A stretch of 64,000 nt of DNA, from assembly GCA_013180625.2 (NCBI GenBank), contig SNVD02013627.1:496001-560000 (forward strand), in the 5' to 3' direction. Every line of letters begins with the position of its first letter. The first letter of the stretch is position 1. This document shows, in pieces, positions 36,201-47,457 of the stretch. Source of the DNA: Boswellia sacra. Lineage: Eukaryota; Streptophyta; Magnoliopsida; Sapindales; Burseraceae. Made by a program: the position numbers and the translations under genes. The notes under the pieces are model-generated. The model had not been told where the DNA came from. It worked only from the letters and a program-made list of their open reading frames with translations, and did no database searches.

Positions 36201-39112
36201 AATGAGTTCAAGAAGCGCTGAAAGTAGGTTTTTGAAAAGTTAACAAGAACTAATAATAGAGAATTTAATGATCTAATTATATCAACTTATCATGTGATTT
36301 ATCGAGTAGAGTATTTGTCAACTCATTGACTTGTTAGTAGGTTAAGTAACAAAAAAAAAAAGATTCTTTACAAACTAGGGACGCAAAGAATGCAGCAACT
36401 GGTGGAAGGGAAAAATCGCTATCCTTTTGACCAGTTTGAGGCTCAAAGCATCAAAGTCTTTTCTTTTTTCTTTCTCTTTATAATGAAAAGATTAGAAAGC
36501 TGAGATACCTCTGTTGGATTGACCAATGAATATTTCGTGGTCCTTTGCTATGCATATATTTATATACATAAATATACACCAATCATTAATTCCCACCTAA
36601 AGTTTGGAATTTGATGTGAGAATTTCTCTGTGTAGGAGGGTGCATGCGTATCCAATGTGAGCGTGTGGCATGAATGCAACTCACCAATTGAATATGACTC
36701 GGGCCACGGGCTCCTCACTCACTGATCCTTCCTGGACTGGAATTGATACTCTCGTCGGAGGTTACCTAACGCCAAAGTGAGTAGACCTGCATGTTTAGCC
36801 TAATTGAGTTATACATATAGCGATTTATGCACCGCATACATAGATATTCCAAGACATTCTGAAAAGTAATTCACAACACTGTAGAGCTGACTTTCTGATC
36901 CTTTTTCTTTCTATGCCACACAATTTTCAACGCATTTCAAATTAAATATCAACTATATATTCTCTTTAAAAAATTTTAATATAATTTAAAATCAATAACA
37001 TATTTTTAGATCCTTTTTAAACAAAAACACAAAATTCATAAACCAATACAAAAAAAATTATAAGCATAGCTAATTATATATATATATATACACATGTTTT
37101 TTATCAATTTATATATAATTGGTTCTCTCAATACTGTATTGTGCATGCATCATGCATGTTGCACTTTAATTGCTCAGATATTAATGGTTCTATTAGCTAT
37201 TAAACGTTAAGGATCATAATTAAATATTTTGAACCAAATATTAACGTGGAGAAATGCTTTGTGATGGGATATAGAGAGAGGGAAAGCATTGTTTGTTGTC
37301 GTATCAAATTGTCTTAACCTCGGCTCCTGGTTTGACTTGGGAAACAGAGACGCTGTCTGATCGATGACCATGGAACCACCTTCATGCATGGTAGGTGGAC
37401 CACAATGGATAGGAAAAGATGTTCTTCCAAAGATAACTTTTCTTCCGGGTATCTTCAAAGCACGAAAGGCGAATCTGCCGCCTTCTTTTTTGGAGTCAAA
37501 AGCGAGTCCAGCTGAGGTCATCTATGTTTGGAAGTCAAAACCTATTTCTTCTTTCTTTACATAATGAATATATCATAATTCAATCGCTTAGAGAAGATTA
37601 CAAGAGCAAAAACTTAAATTCTCCACTACTACCATTGTGAAAATACCCTTCTCCAGTGAAACAGTCATATCATGTTATTCGTATGTCATTCAATAGAATC
37701 TTTTATATATACATCTATAATTTTTTTTTTTTAATTGCTCATCCATTCAACTCAACTTTTCTTTTTTTGGTTTTATCAAAGTAAGTCAAAAAAACCCGTA
37801 TATGCAACTTTATATGCTTTTGCCGAAAGTAAGAGATTAATCTCATGAAGATTTACTAGCTTTATTTCGTAGCCACTCCATACATGCAGTAGCTAGCTAG
37901 TAAAATTAACAGTTGGTTGCATAATCAGAACCTTAAACTTTTACAAAACACTTAAAAAGAGAGATTTTGAGGCAGCAGCCTTCCCGATATAGGCAAAGAA
38001 AAAGTAAGAAACACAACAATCTTTGACTAGATAATGAGATAGAAAGTGAGAGATATGGTCTATCTTCAGAATGGTTCGCATGACATGATTATCGCTGATG
38101 TTGTGTTTGGTTAGTTTACAATATCAAACAGAGGCTATAACTTACTGATTTCATATGGATAGTTGATAAGATTACTTCATGATCTAAGTTTAACGAAGAC
38201 TAGGTATCTTTGAAGGTAATAGAAAAAAATTATGTTGATTAGTATTCTAAAGCTGTAGAATTGTCGATATGCTTCATTTCAAAGTATTCTTGACTTGAAA
38301 ATTTCCAAGGTTTAGTGCAGTATTTGTAGGATTCTCTGCCGAAAGAGGGAAAGTAACTTGCGTTTGCTGTGCAACTCTGTGCAATATGTTACGATGGTTA
38401 TGATTCCAATGCCGAAGGTGGTGCACATACATAGGACTATAATGCCGCAAGCAGGTTTAATAAAGAAGGTAAACTAGTCCTAGATCACGAGAATTAACTA
38501 GTTCAAGAAAATTCAAATTAAGAAGAGAGAATAATAGTGAAATGAAAGAGTGCACAAGGCTAACTGAAAAAGCTATTGTATTATTACAATAGCTAGCTTG
38601 ATACCAAGTTCTCTTGCAGAAGAATTGAGTAACACTTTAAAGTCCTGTCATTGAGCATGCTGGAATATAATGCACATCAACTACAGTCTGGAAACCTGGA
38701 CAAAAGGAAGATGACACATTCTCAAGTTTGACTGCCATAGCTAGGCGTTTGTTTCATCATGTTTGCAATCTGCAACCAATCACTAAAAGGGAATGCTCTC
38801 GATCAGCAGTGATATGAGGGCAAGTTAATTATTTTGGACGACTATGATGCGGAAGGAATCTTGACGGGAGGAAAGTTAAGGCCATATTTGTTTTGCCCAC
38901 ACATGCTCAAATGCTAGCGAACACACAGAGAGGCCAGTAACAGTAGAAATATTCTGATTGAACAGTGGGCCCCAAGCATCTGGATTACTACGAATGTGCT
39001 AATGGGGATGATGGAGCCAGGTTCAGTGTTGATAAAAGAGTACAAAACTCAAGGAATGGTCTCGAGGAATCAAACCTGCCTCAAGTTGGAGCAAATTTCT
39101 CCTTCTCACCAA

Positions 39113-39120
39113 TATAAATA
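39113..39120 (+). promoter_or_regulatory. Probable TATA box of the exonuclease-like gene
   Basis: TATAAATA, about 100 bases upstream of the inferred ATG at 39223, followed by a CT-rich leader. Confidence 0.55.
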
Positions 39121-39222
39121 CTCAACATTGGCTCTCCTTTCTCATCAAGCGCCTTCTATTTGCTCTTCTTGATAGAAAGGATACGACAACTGATCACGCA
39201 ATAGCAAATCATCGACAACAGG

Positions 39223-40034
39223 ATGGAGCCCGCAGAAAACCTACGGTCAACTATCTCTCTCTTGCACTCCACACATGCATAGTACACCAGCACGCACACT
39301 TCACTACTAACTCACTTTTCCTATTTTACTTGAAAATCATCATTTTTTTATCACATTTATGTAAGCATCAATATTTGAAAAGATCAAATGCTACTCTAAA
39401 CTAATGTCATAAAATTAAAAGTTTCGAAGAGATATATAAATTAACTTACGATACTCTGATGCAATTTTTTTATTAAAAAAAAAACGTACAAATGCAGTCA
39501 AATTCTACCTTTTCTAGTCTTTTGCAGCAGAAGTCTCCTTAGCACATGTTTTAAGACGTGTTGGTATAATAATTTATTCCTCAATTATAATTAGTCGATT
39601 GTACCTTAAGCAGGAATAAGTGTGCTGCATGCTTCAGACAATTCAACAGAATGGAACACCTTGTAGAGCACATGAAAGTATCATATCACTCAGTTCATGA
39701 GCCAATGTGTCGAATTTGTAGGAAGCATTGCAGATCTTTTGAATCTCTAAGGGAGCATCTTACAGGTAAATTTATTAAATATACAATCCATGACAGCTTC
39801 CAAAATTTTGTTATATGTAGCTAGGATCAAGGTTGTGATATTGAATTGCTTACTTTAATTTACAGGGCCACTTCCGAAACAAGAGTGCAAAAATATATTT
39901 GATGTCCGAGGATGCAAATTCTGCCTAACCATCCTTGATAGCCCGAATGCTCGTAGGAATCACCAAGCAAGATGCCAGTTTTCTGTATTAATCTTTACCT
40001 TAACTTCAACCATATCATAATTTGGCTATATTAC

Positions 40035-40083
<49 letters not shown>

Positions 40084-41251
40084 TTAATTTTAATTTTCTC
40101 CTTCTCTCTGGTTAGTTAGATCAAGTTTGAAGCTAGCTTATTGTCAAATTTATTGTTCCAGGGACTGACCGGTCGCTTAGCTAATTTAGGCCTTCGCGAC
40201 AATCTAACTATTGATAATAGTTGTGCGAGGGATCCACAGATTGTAGCATTAGCTTGCAAAATGGTTGGAGGGGGCAGTGATGGCTCTCTAGATCTTTGTG
40301 GCAGGGTTTGTATGATTGATCAAAATGAAAATGTCATCTTCCATGCTTATGTCAAACCAAATATTCCAGTCACAAACTACAGGTATATGTTATGTGCGCA
40401 TGTACATATAAGTTGTTGTTTTTGTTCCAGCCAATTTAGATACATATAGATTTACTGACTGACTGACATTCTTGAAATAAATATATTTTAGGTTTGAAAC
40501 AACAGGAATTCGTCCAGAACACCTCAGGGACGCCATCCCACTGAGGCAAGTCCAAGCGAGGATTCAAGATTTCCTTCGCAATGGTGAAGCAATGTGGAGG
40601 ATTCGACCTAGAGATGGGAAAGCTAGGATTCTCGTGGGGCATGGTTTGGAACGTGACCTTGCTTGTTTGAGAGTAGAATACCCAGCAACAATGATCAGGT
40701 AAAACAAATTAAAATTCCACTAGAGCTGATACAAAAAATTAATGCACCTTTCTACACTTCAAAACGGACGCAAATATTAATGTAGTAAATATCTGGGATG
40801 GTGCATGTAACTATCAGGGACACAGCCAACTATCCTCCGTTGATGAAAACAAGCAAGCTCAGCAATTCACTCAAATACTTGACTCAAGCTTACCTTGGGT
40901 AAGTGCCCTGCCAGGCTGCAACTATTAAATATATATTTTTATATGGAATTGAGTGTCATTTTCCAACTATATGTGGCTTGACAAGTACAAGAATGCAATT
41001 ACTATATCATACGCAGGTATGATATTCAGACTGGTATACAAGATCCATATGAGGATTGCGTTGCAACTATGAGATTGTACATGAGAATGAGATCCCAAGC
41101 TCATAGGAGAGAGGATTATCCACTTTATTGCGATCCACCACGAAACAATTATACGTCCTACAGACAAAGTGATCTTGAGAGGATGAGCCCAGAGAATCTG
41201 CTGGTGATCTCCAGGGCTGATTACTATTGTTGGTGCTTGGACTCAGCATAA
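39223..41251 (+). CDS. Zinc-finger protein with degenerate DEDD exonuclease domain (At3g27970-like)
   Basis: Seven exons (39223-39245, 39614-39765, 39866-39984, 40162-40382, 40492-40698, 40818-40898, 41017-41251) give 345 residues. Three Cys-rich fingers come first: C11-C14-H27-H33, C40-C43-H56 followed by C66, and C75-C78-H91-C95. They are followed by an RNase T/REX4-like exonuclease fold from about 122 to 300. Exo I should read D-x-E-M-V-G but reads A129-C-K131-MVGGG. Exo II keeps Asp227 (GHGLERDL). Exo III keeps Asp281 (PYEDC) but has Gln276 where His is expected. Nuclease activity is therefore doubtful; an RNA- or protein-binding role is possible. From memory, Arabidopsis members share the altered Exo I. 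The first exon of only 23 nt with a weak donor (CG/GTCAAC) is the least certain part, though it restores the first finger in frame. A TTA microsatellite lies in intron 3. Confidence 0.85.
40038..40083. repeat. (TAT)n microsatellite in intron
   Basis: About 15 trinucleotide units within intron 3 of the exonuclease-like gene. Confidence 0.93.
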
Positions 41252-41299
41252 AGAGTACTTAAGAACAGCAAAATCTAATGACGCACAGAAATTTGAGAA

Positions 41300-41725
41300 G
41301 CCGTGTGAAGGCAGCATTCTACTTAAGCTAGCTCTTATACCTGTGACTAGAAATTAATACCAATAACTTAGGAGCATAAGTTATTTCCTTTAGATAGTAC
41401 TAGAATAATACTTGTGCACCTTAAAATGAATTCATATATCTATCAATGTCATGCAAGTTATTATGTTACGTATAACTATGTTGCTGAATAAAAAGCTTAA
41501 TTAATTGATCGAGCAAGAAATATCAGTCATCAGTGTTAGCCATTTGAAAGACTTCATATGTATAAGCTAAATTTGATTTCTAATTTGAGCATCGATCTTT
41601 ATCAGTTTGGACTTTTGTATTTCTAAGGATATATATATTTGTGCAATTTATAGCCTTTGAGCCACTGAAAGACGTTACTATGGAAAGGAAAACTAAACTA
41701 AATTAATTTTATAGAGATCGGAATT
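41300..41725. repeat. Segmental duplication, copy 1 (3' flank of exonuclease-like gene)
   Basis: From GTGAAGGCAGCATTCTACTT through CATAAGTTATTTCCTTTAGA and GCTGAATAAAAAGCTTAATT to AAATTAATTTTATAGAGA. The same blocks recur in the same order at 43970-44410, with scattered substitutions and small indels. Confidence 0.9.
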
Positions 41726-41796
41726 GCATTAATTATACATAGAATTCTATATGTATTTACTACACGCATGAACACCACTCATCCGTCAAACAATAA

Positions 41797-42377
41797 GGGA
41801 ATGTTTGATGTGCAATATAACAATGTATAAGATAGCATAAATTTATTTGAATTGGATTGGATTGAATAGTATAGAATAAGATTAGATAAGATATAATACT
41901 ATACTATGTTTAGTAGAGTATTGTATTAGATAAAAGGTAAAAAAAAATTATAATATAAAAAGTTTAATTTAAATATAAACTAAATTTAAATAATAATTAA
42001 AATTATTTTTAAAATAAAATTTGTATTATTAAATTTTTTATTTATTTAAATAATTAATTTTTTATTTATTTAAATATCTAAATTATTTATTAATTATATA
42101 AATATAAAAATATTTAATTTATATAATTTTTTGGTATTTATTAGCGAAAATTGAGATAAAAATAAGCTTATACGGTGTTAACCCATGGGTAGGCTTGGTA
42201 TAAAAACACTCTACTTTTATGCAAACAGTACCACTACAGTACACGCTATAATACCTGCTACAATACCCGTATTATACTGTATGTTATATTATACAGTCCC
42301 GCTCAAAATCTCATCAAACGCAGTATAATTTCTTAATGCTATACTATGCAACACTATATAGTGCATCAAACACGCCC
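41797..42377. mobile_element. Tourist-like (PIF/Harbinger) MITE, 581 bp
   Basis: The left end is GGGAATGTTTGATG and the reversed right end is GGGCGTGTTTGATG. Both sides are flanked by TAA (41794-41796 and 42378-42380), the 3-bp TWA target duplication typical of PIF/Harbinger elements. The interior is AT-rich and non-coding. It inserted about 540 bases beyond the exonuclease-like stop, close to the end of duplication copy 1. Confidence 0.78.
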
Positions 42378-43381
42378 TAAGAGGTTTATGAATTTCCGAA
42401 TAATACTCTTAATGAAACCTCTGGGGTTAGGAACTAGGGAGAAAGGGGAGAGTACTTGACAGGATTAAGTTAGAGAAATTAAGAATTTCAGTATTTTATT
42501 CATTATTAAGCATGAAAATAATATCTTAGCCCAGTGCGCTACCTTAGAACAATCTTAACTACTGAAATTAAATGAAAAGGAAATAAAAAAATCAAACCAT
42601 TACAAATAAAGAAAACAATATCAAATCCTAAGTGATTAGTCATGTAGTAATCCCCATTCCTTGGGATTTTTAGGCCTTTTTTTCTATTTTATGCTAGTTT
42701 TATATTTCTAATTATGTGGAGAATGTGTGAATACATGATATATATACACACACACACACCCTTAATATCATATAAGTGTTTTCCTTATATAAAGTACTTT
42801 TGTTTATGCAATATTATGTATGTATTTAATATAATGATAATTTATCTTAGAAAGACTTATTAGAATTTCGTCAGTTGAATATGAACAGAACGACTTAAAT
42901 ATTTTTAAAACACTGTAGAGAGACCATTATTTATTTATTTATTTTAACATGTACTCTTATAATTCTGGCGGCTATACGGTATGTGATTTTGAAGATGAAA
43001 ACACTGTGCGTAGTCGTTACTCTTAAATTGTATTACGCTCTTGAACTGTTCCTATTTTGTTAAGTTAATTGTAAATTAGTTGGATACCCTAAGGTTTGGC
43101 GTAACCAAGTTCTGTTGTTGGATTCAAGTTGTAGTTAGATCAATTTTCCTGAGTGAAGAGTGGTAATTAATGTAACGATTTTCTAAACGGAAATCTATTC
43201 GTTAATATATTAGGAATCTGACAAATATTGAAGCATGATAGCTGATATCTGTAGTTCCCTACTCATCATCATTGTTATCTCAAGCCTCCCCTTCCACTGC
43301 AACATCATCTCTCCCCCGCTTCTGTAGGTATTGAGAATTACTTGCAAGTTGAAATCTTACTTTCTGTTGTCATTTCTGTAC

Positions 43382-43405
43382 ATATATATATATATATATA
43401 TATAT
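43382..43405. repeat. (AT)n microsatellite
   Basis: Short AT run of about 24 bases. Confidence 0.9.
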
Positions 43406-43969
43406 GTTTTAATTTGTTTTTGGATTGAATATGGTGAAGGGCGTGGGCGCCATGCCGGAAACGACTGTGGAAAAACGACAGGAGAAGGTCAAAGTGCATG
43501 ATTCAATTCTTTATCATGTCTTATCCCACCATCCCATAAAACATGTTGTGCAAGATTTTAAGGGAGAAGCTCAGCATGATATTGTCTGCACTCTTGTGAT
43601 GCCAAAAGTGCTTCACTAATTTAACAAAGCTTTCGTGGTCGCGGGTAAATTAAATTTTGCTGTGTGGATATCTCATTACCCAGCTCCATTCTGCCTCTTG
43701 AAGTTGCATGCATGCATATCACAGGGACAGAGGATCAGAAGCAAGCACTCTTCCCTATGATTCACGCTTCCATTATTAAGTGTATTTGTCAATTAAGTTC
43801 TTTGAAGCTTTTACCTCGCAAAAGAAAAAGAAAAAAAAGTCTTTTGCGAGCTAGTTTATCATCATAAATGACGTTTTGCAGCACGCTTGCTGTGCCCGTG
43901 GGCTAACCTACATAATGCGGGCCGCAAATGAGTGCCCCTTAAACTGAATTCTTGGAACGTGAATACGGA

Positions 43970-44410
43970 CATGTGAAGGCAGCATTCTACTTAAGCTGCA
44001 GCTCTTATACGTATGATTAGAACTATAAGATTGGAGCATAAGTTATTTCCTTTAGATAGTACTGGAAACTACTTGTGCCCCTTAAACTGATTTCATTTAT
44101 TAATAAATATCATGCATGTTATTGTGTATTACGTACAACCATGTTGCTGAATAAAAAGCTTAATTAATTGATCCACGAAGAAATGTCTGCCATCTGTGCT
44201 AGCCATTTGAAAGAGTACAAGCTAAAGCTACATTTGATGAGATTGACTTTTATTACTTTGCTTGTTTATCTGCTCTTCTGGGCTTTTAAAAATATATGTT
44301 TTTGCAATTTATAGCCCTTGAGCACCTGAAAGACTCGTTGTTGTGGAAATAAGACTTGGAAACTGGGAGATGCAATGAGAAAAAAAACTAAATTAATTTT
44401 ATAGAGAGAT
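43970..44410. repeat. Segmental duplication, copy 2
   Basis: Direct copy of 41300-41725, starting GTGAAGGCAGCATTCTACTT and ending at AAATTAATTTTATAGAGA, about 2.67 kb downstream. No exonuclease coding sequence accompanies it. Confidence 0.9.
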
Positions 44411-46227
44411 AGTGAAAAAGAGAGGGAATTTCTGAAACTCAAAGATTGTATGCAGAGTAGCAAGCCAGCAATGTACATATAATTTATGGCCCTTATTTTT
44501 TAAGCCTAATAAGAATATATATAAAATTATGGCTATACCTGGTGATTATTTCGCGTCATATTTATATCATACATTTTTATTTTATGATATATTTAATTTA
44601 TTAAAATTTATCATTATAATTATTTGACCCGTTTGAAATCCCTAGCAATTATATTTATGATAAGGAAAATTAATATACAGTAATAAATGTGTATCTATAC
44701 GTTTATTTTTAACTACATATATCAGCGCCTATGTCTAAACTAATTTAGATCTATGATTATAATTAATTTGATTATCTTGTGATTGTGTATATTCTTTGAT
44801 GTTTAGTCTTACACATAGAAGTAATTAGCATGTTATTGCCAGATTTCGATTCAAACGAGCGCTAGAATCAGAATTTTGGGAATAATTTAATGGGTTAATC
44901 GGATCAGTTGAAAGTTGAAACATCATGTTAAGCACTTGTACAGCAGAGGTCAAATAAAATATTAAGCAGGGTAAGAGAGATATTGCAAATGATATTCCAC
45001 ATTCATCTTCCAAGCCGTTATTGGAGCAATATTTGCAATAGACATGATTTTATCATAGAAGATGGAAGGTGTAGAATTCCTTGAGATATAGTAAAGATGC
45101 AACTGCTCTGAAACTAAAGCTAAGGGCATTTGCAATAAAATATATAGCGTCCAAATGTTCCAGAATACCTCCAGATCACTCTCCCCGTCTTCAAGAGGCT
45201 TGCAAGCCTCTCCTTTTAGTAGGGTTTTAGTCTATTTGTTATGCATATTACTTAAGCGTCTCTGCCCTTCAACGATCTTTCAAAGCTGCATAGAAATTAA
45301 AAACTAGGTTAGCCAAATATAAATTGAAAATAAGCCATCAAATTGATTGACAGAGGCATTTCAAGCAACCTACATAGAAAAAAATGGTCTCAAATCAATT
45401 TCACACATTGAAATGCTAGCCAAGAACCAAAATCCAGTGGACATTGTATTTCTCTTTGAAATAGTGTTGAACCTGCCCCTCTTTAATTATCTTTCATCTT
45501 GATTTTGGACTGAGAGTACGAAAGGGTAGAGAGAAATGAATCTAACTTAGCAAAACTACAAAGTGTAAAGGTATCCACAAAACTGTAGAGGACAAAAGCA
45601 ATTTGCTATGTTAGCAACATTATATTTCCAGTCTAGACAATAATAGAAGGGGGATAACAACAAAATTCACAGAAAATTATGAAGCTCACGTCAACTCTCG
45701 TGTTGGCTTTTCAGAGATGCCAGAAGCTTTATACAGCTTAGTTCAACTGCAAGTTCTACTTTAATTCCTTTTAAAGATTTTGTCTATTTGATAAGGATGC
45801 AAAGCAGTAAAATTAAATTAATTAATGCCTCGTATACAACTCTTCAAAGTCATCCCATGGACTAAATCAAATCAATGCTTCGATGGCCTATACTAACTAC
45901 GAAAATTAGAGAATACCTTGATTTTATAATAATCCTGTATAACATCTTTAAAAAAAAAATAATGCTAACTGTTGAGATATTGATTTTCACATGAATTTCT
46001 AATAGATATATAAGGAACTTCTAGCATTCTGTTCCAACTAAATAAATTAGCAATAGGTTGTAAAGTAAAAGAGTTAAAAAAAAAAAAAAGCGCAGACTAT
46101 ATCATTATCAAACAAAAAGATACACAGGTTTAGGACATCCCATTTTGCGTAGGGTGAAAACTTTGAGACGTGGGTTGAATAATTGAAATGGCATATATAT
46201 TTTAATAAATCTAATATAACAAAAAGA

Positions 46228-47099
46228 TGCGTTTGGGATATCTTTAGTGCAAAAAATTATTCTAAAAAAGTATCGTACAAAGAATTAACCGTTAGCTATA
46301 CAGTTTTAAAAAGTTTAATATGTTTGATAAAATAGTTTTTCAAAATTACTGTATTATTCAAAAGTTATGGATGCATGTTTGGTATACTTGATTTTCAAAA
46401 GTTAACTTTTAATAAAAATTAAAATTATACAAAAAAACTATAAAAACTATAATATTTAATTTAAATATTATAATAAAAAATTAGATATATTTGTTTAGTT
46501 TTACTAAAAAAATAAAATAAAAATAAAAAAAAGGGAAAGCCACCGCTGTCATCCGATCGTCAGTCGTCGATTGCCGCTGTTTAGCGCTTCAGAAATTTAA
46601 CCACCCGATTTGGTTGATTTCCAGCCGAAATGACAAAATCGTCATTGCATTCATGCATCGTGGCTTTCGACGACTCTCTTGGAGCTGATGGCATCGGTCC
46701 ACATGCCAGTCAATGATAGCTGGTGGTTGACGGTAGGCGAACGGTGGCCAAAGACAGTGCTGCTGTGGTAACAGTTTTAAATTTTTTAAAAAATAATTTT
46801 AAAAAATTTAAAATATATTTAATTTTATAATTTACCACTAATTAATTAATTTTAAATATTTAGCATATAAGAATACTTTTGGATTTATATTAAATTATAA
46901 GGTCACATTTGATATTTTAGTCTATCCGAATTTTAGCTTTTTAAAATCTGATTTTCAAAAGTTATCTTCTACCACTTTTTGTATTCTCTAAGCTACAACT
47001 TTTTGAACAATTAGTTTTCAAAGTTTTTATCCAAACATCAAAATAGTTGTAGCTAGTAACAAAATTCAAAGATGCTATGCTATAACAACCCCAAACGCA
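46228..47099. mobile_element. Candidate DNA transposon remnant with TGCGTTTGGG ends
   Basis: The left end reads TGCGTTTGGGATATC; the reversed right end reads TGCGTTTGGGGTTGTTAT. The interior has AT-rich arms around a GC-richer core (46540-46770) that is non-coding. No clear target duplication was seen, so the ends could be off by a few bases. Confidence 0.4.
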
Positions 47100-47248
47100 C
47101 TCAAGATAAAAATATATATAGTATCAATCTGACAAGTAACAATCACTATAATAAAATGAAAGGTATAAATATTATTTTACATTCATATTAAACTTAAAAG
47201 ATGAGGTCCATTTTCCATTTTTAGATGGAATCTTATGCATTTACGCCT

Positions 47249-47457
47249 AATGTATATTTTGTCAGGTAAAAAAGGTGACCTACCAACAAGGTATATTTGT
47301 ACCAAAGCATTAAACATGAGTAAACATATAATACTACGTATACAACCCACTCATGTCCAATATATATTTTGTCAGGTAAAAAAATGACCTACCAAAAAGG
47401 GTATAGTTATACCAACGAATTAAATATGAGTAAACATAATAATACTACATATATAAT
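47249..47457. repeat. Imperfect tandem repeat, period about 110 bp
   Basis: Two diverged copies (47249-47346 and 47359-47457) sharing TATTTTGTCAGGTAAAAAA, GACCTACCAA and ATGAGTAAACAT in the same order. No known family recognised. Confidence 0.8.

Larger units (their letters stand above)
31828..39222. other. Long gene-poor region between KLCR and exonuclease-like gene
   Basis: About 7.4 kb without a recognisable gene. It includes the KLCR 5' UTR intron and promoter, an AT microsatellite, a G-box-containing GC-richer block (33120-33480) and a possible foldback relic (about 33690-33800). There is also an unassigned pair of opposed open frames at 37207-37564. The end, 38900-39222, is the promoter and 5' UTR of the exonuclease-like gene. 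The two frames at 35448-35793 are T-rich low-complexity readings and are not supported. Confidence 0.5.

Noticed and set aside
37207..37564. Two opposed open frames of 104 and 66 codons
   Set aside because: Some protein-like composition, but no family, no splice partners and no promoter were found; not called as a gene.
43235..43867. Hydrophobic 30-codon frame and two 64-67-codon frames
   Set aside because: No family recognised. They lie where a lost tandem exonuclease copy might have been, but do not encode any part of it.
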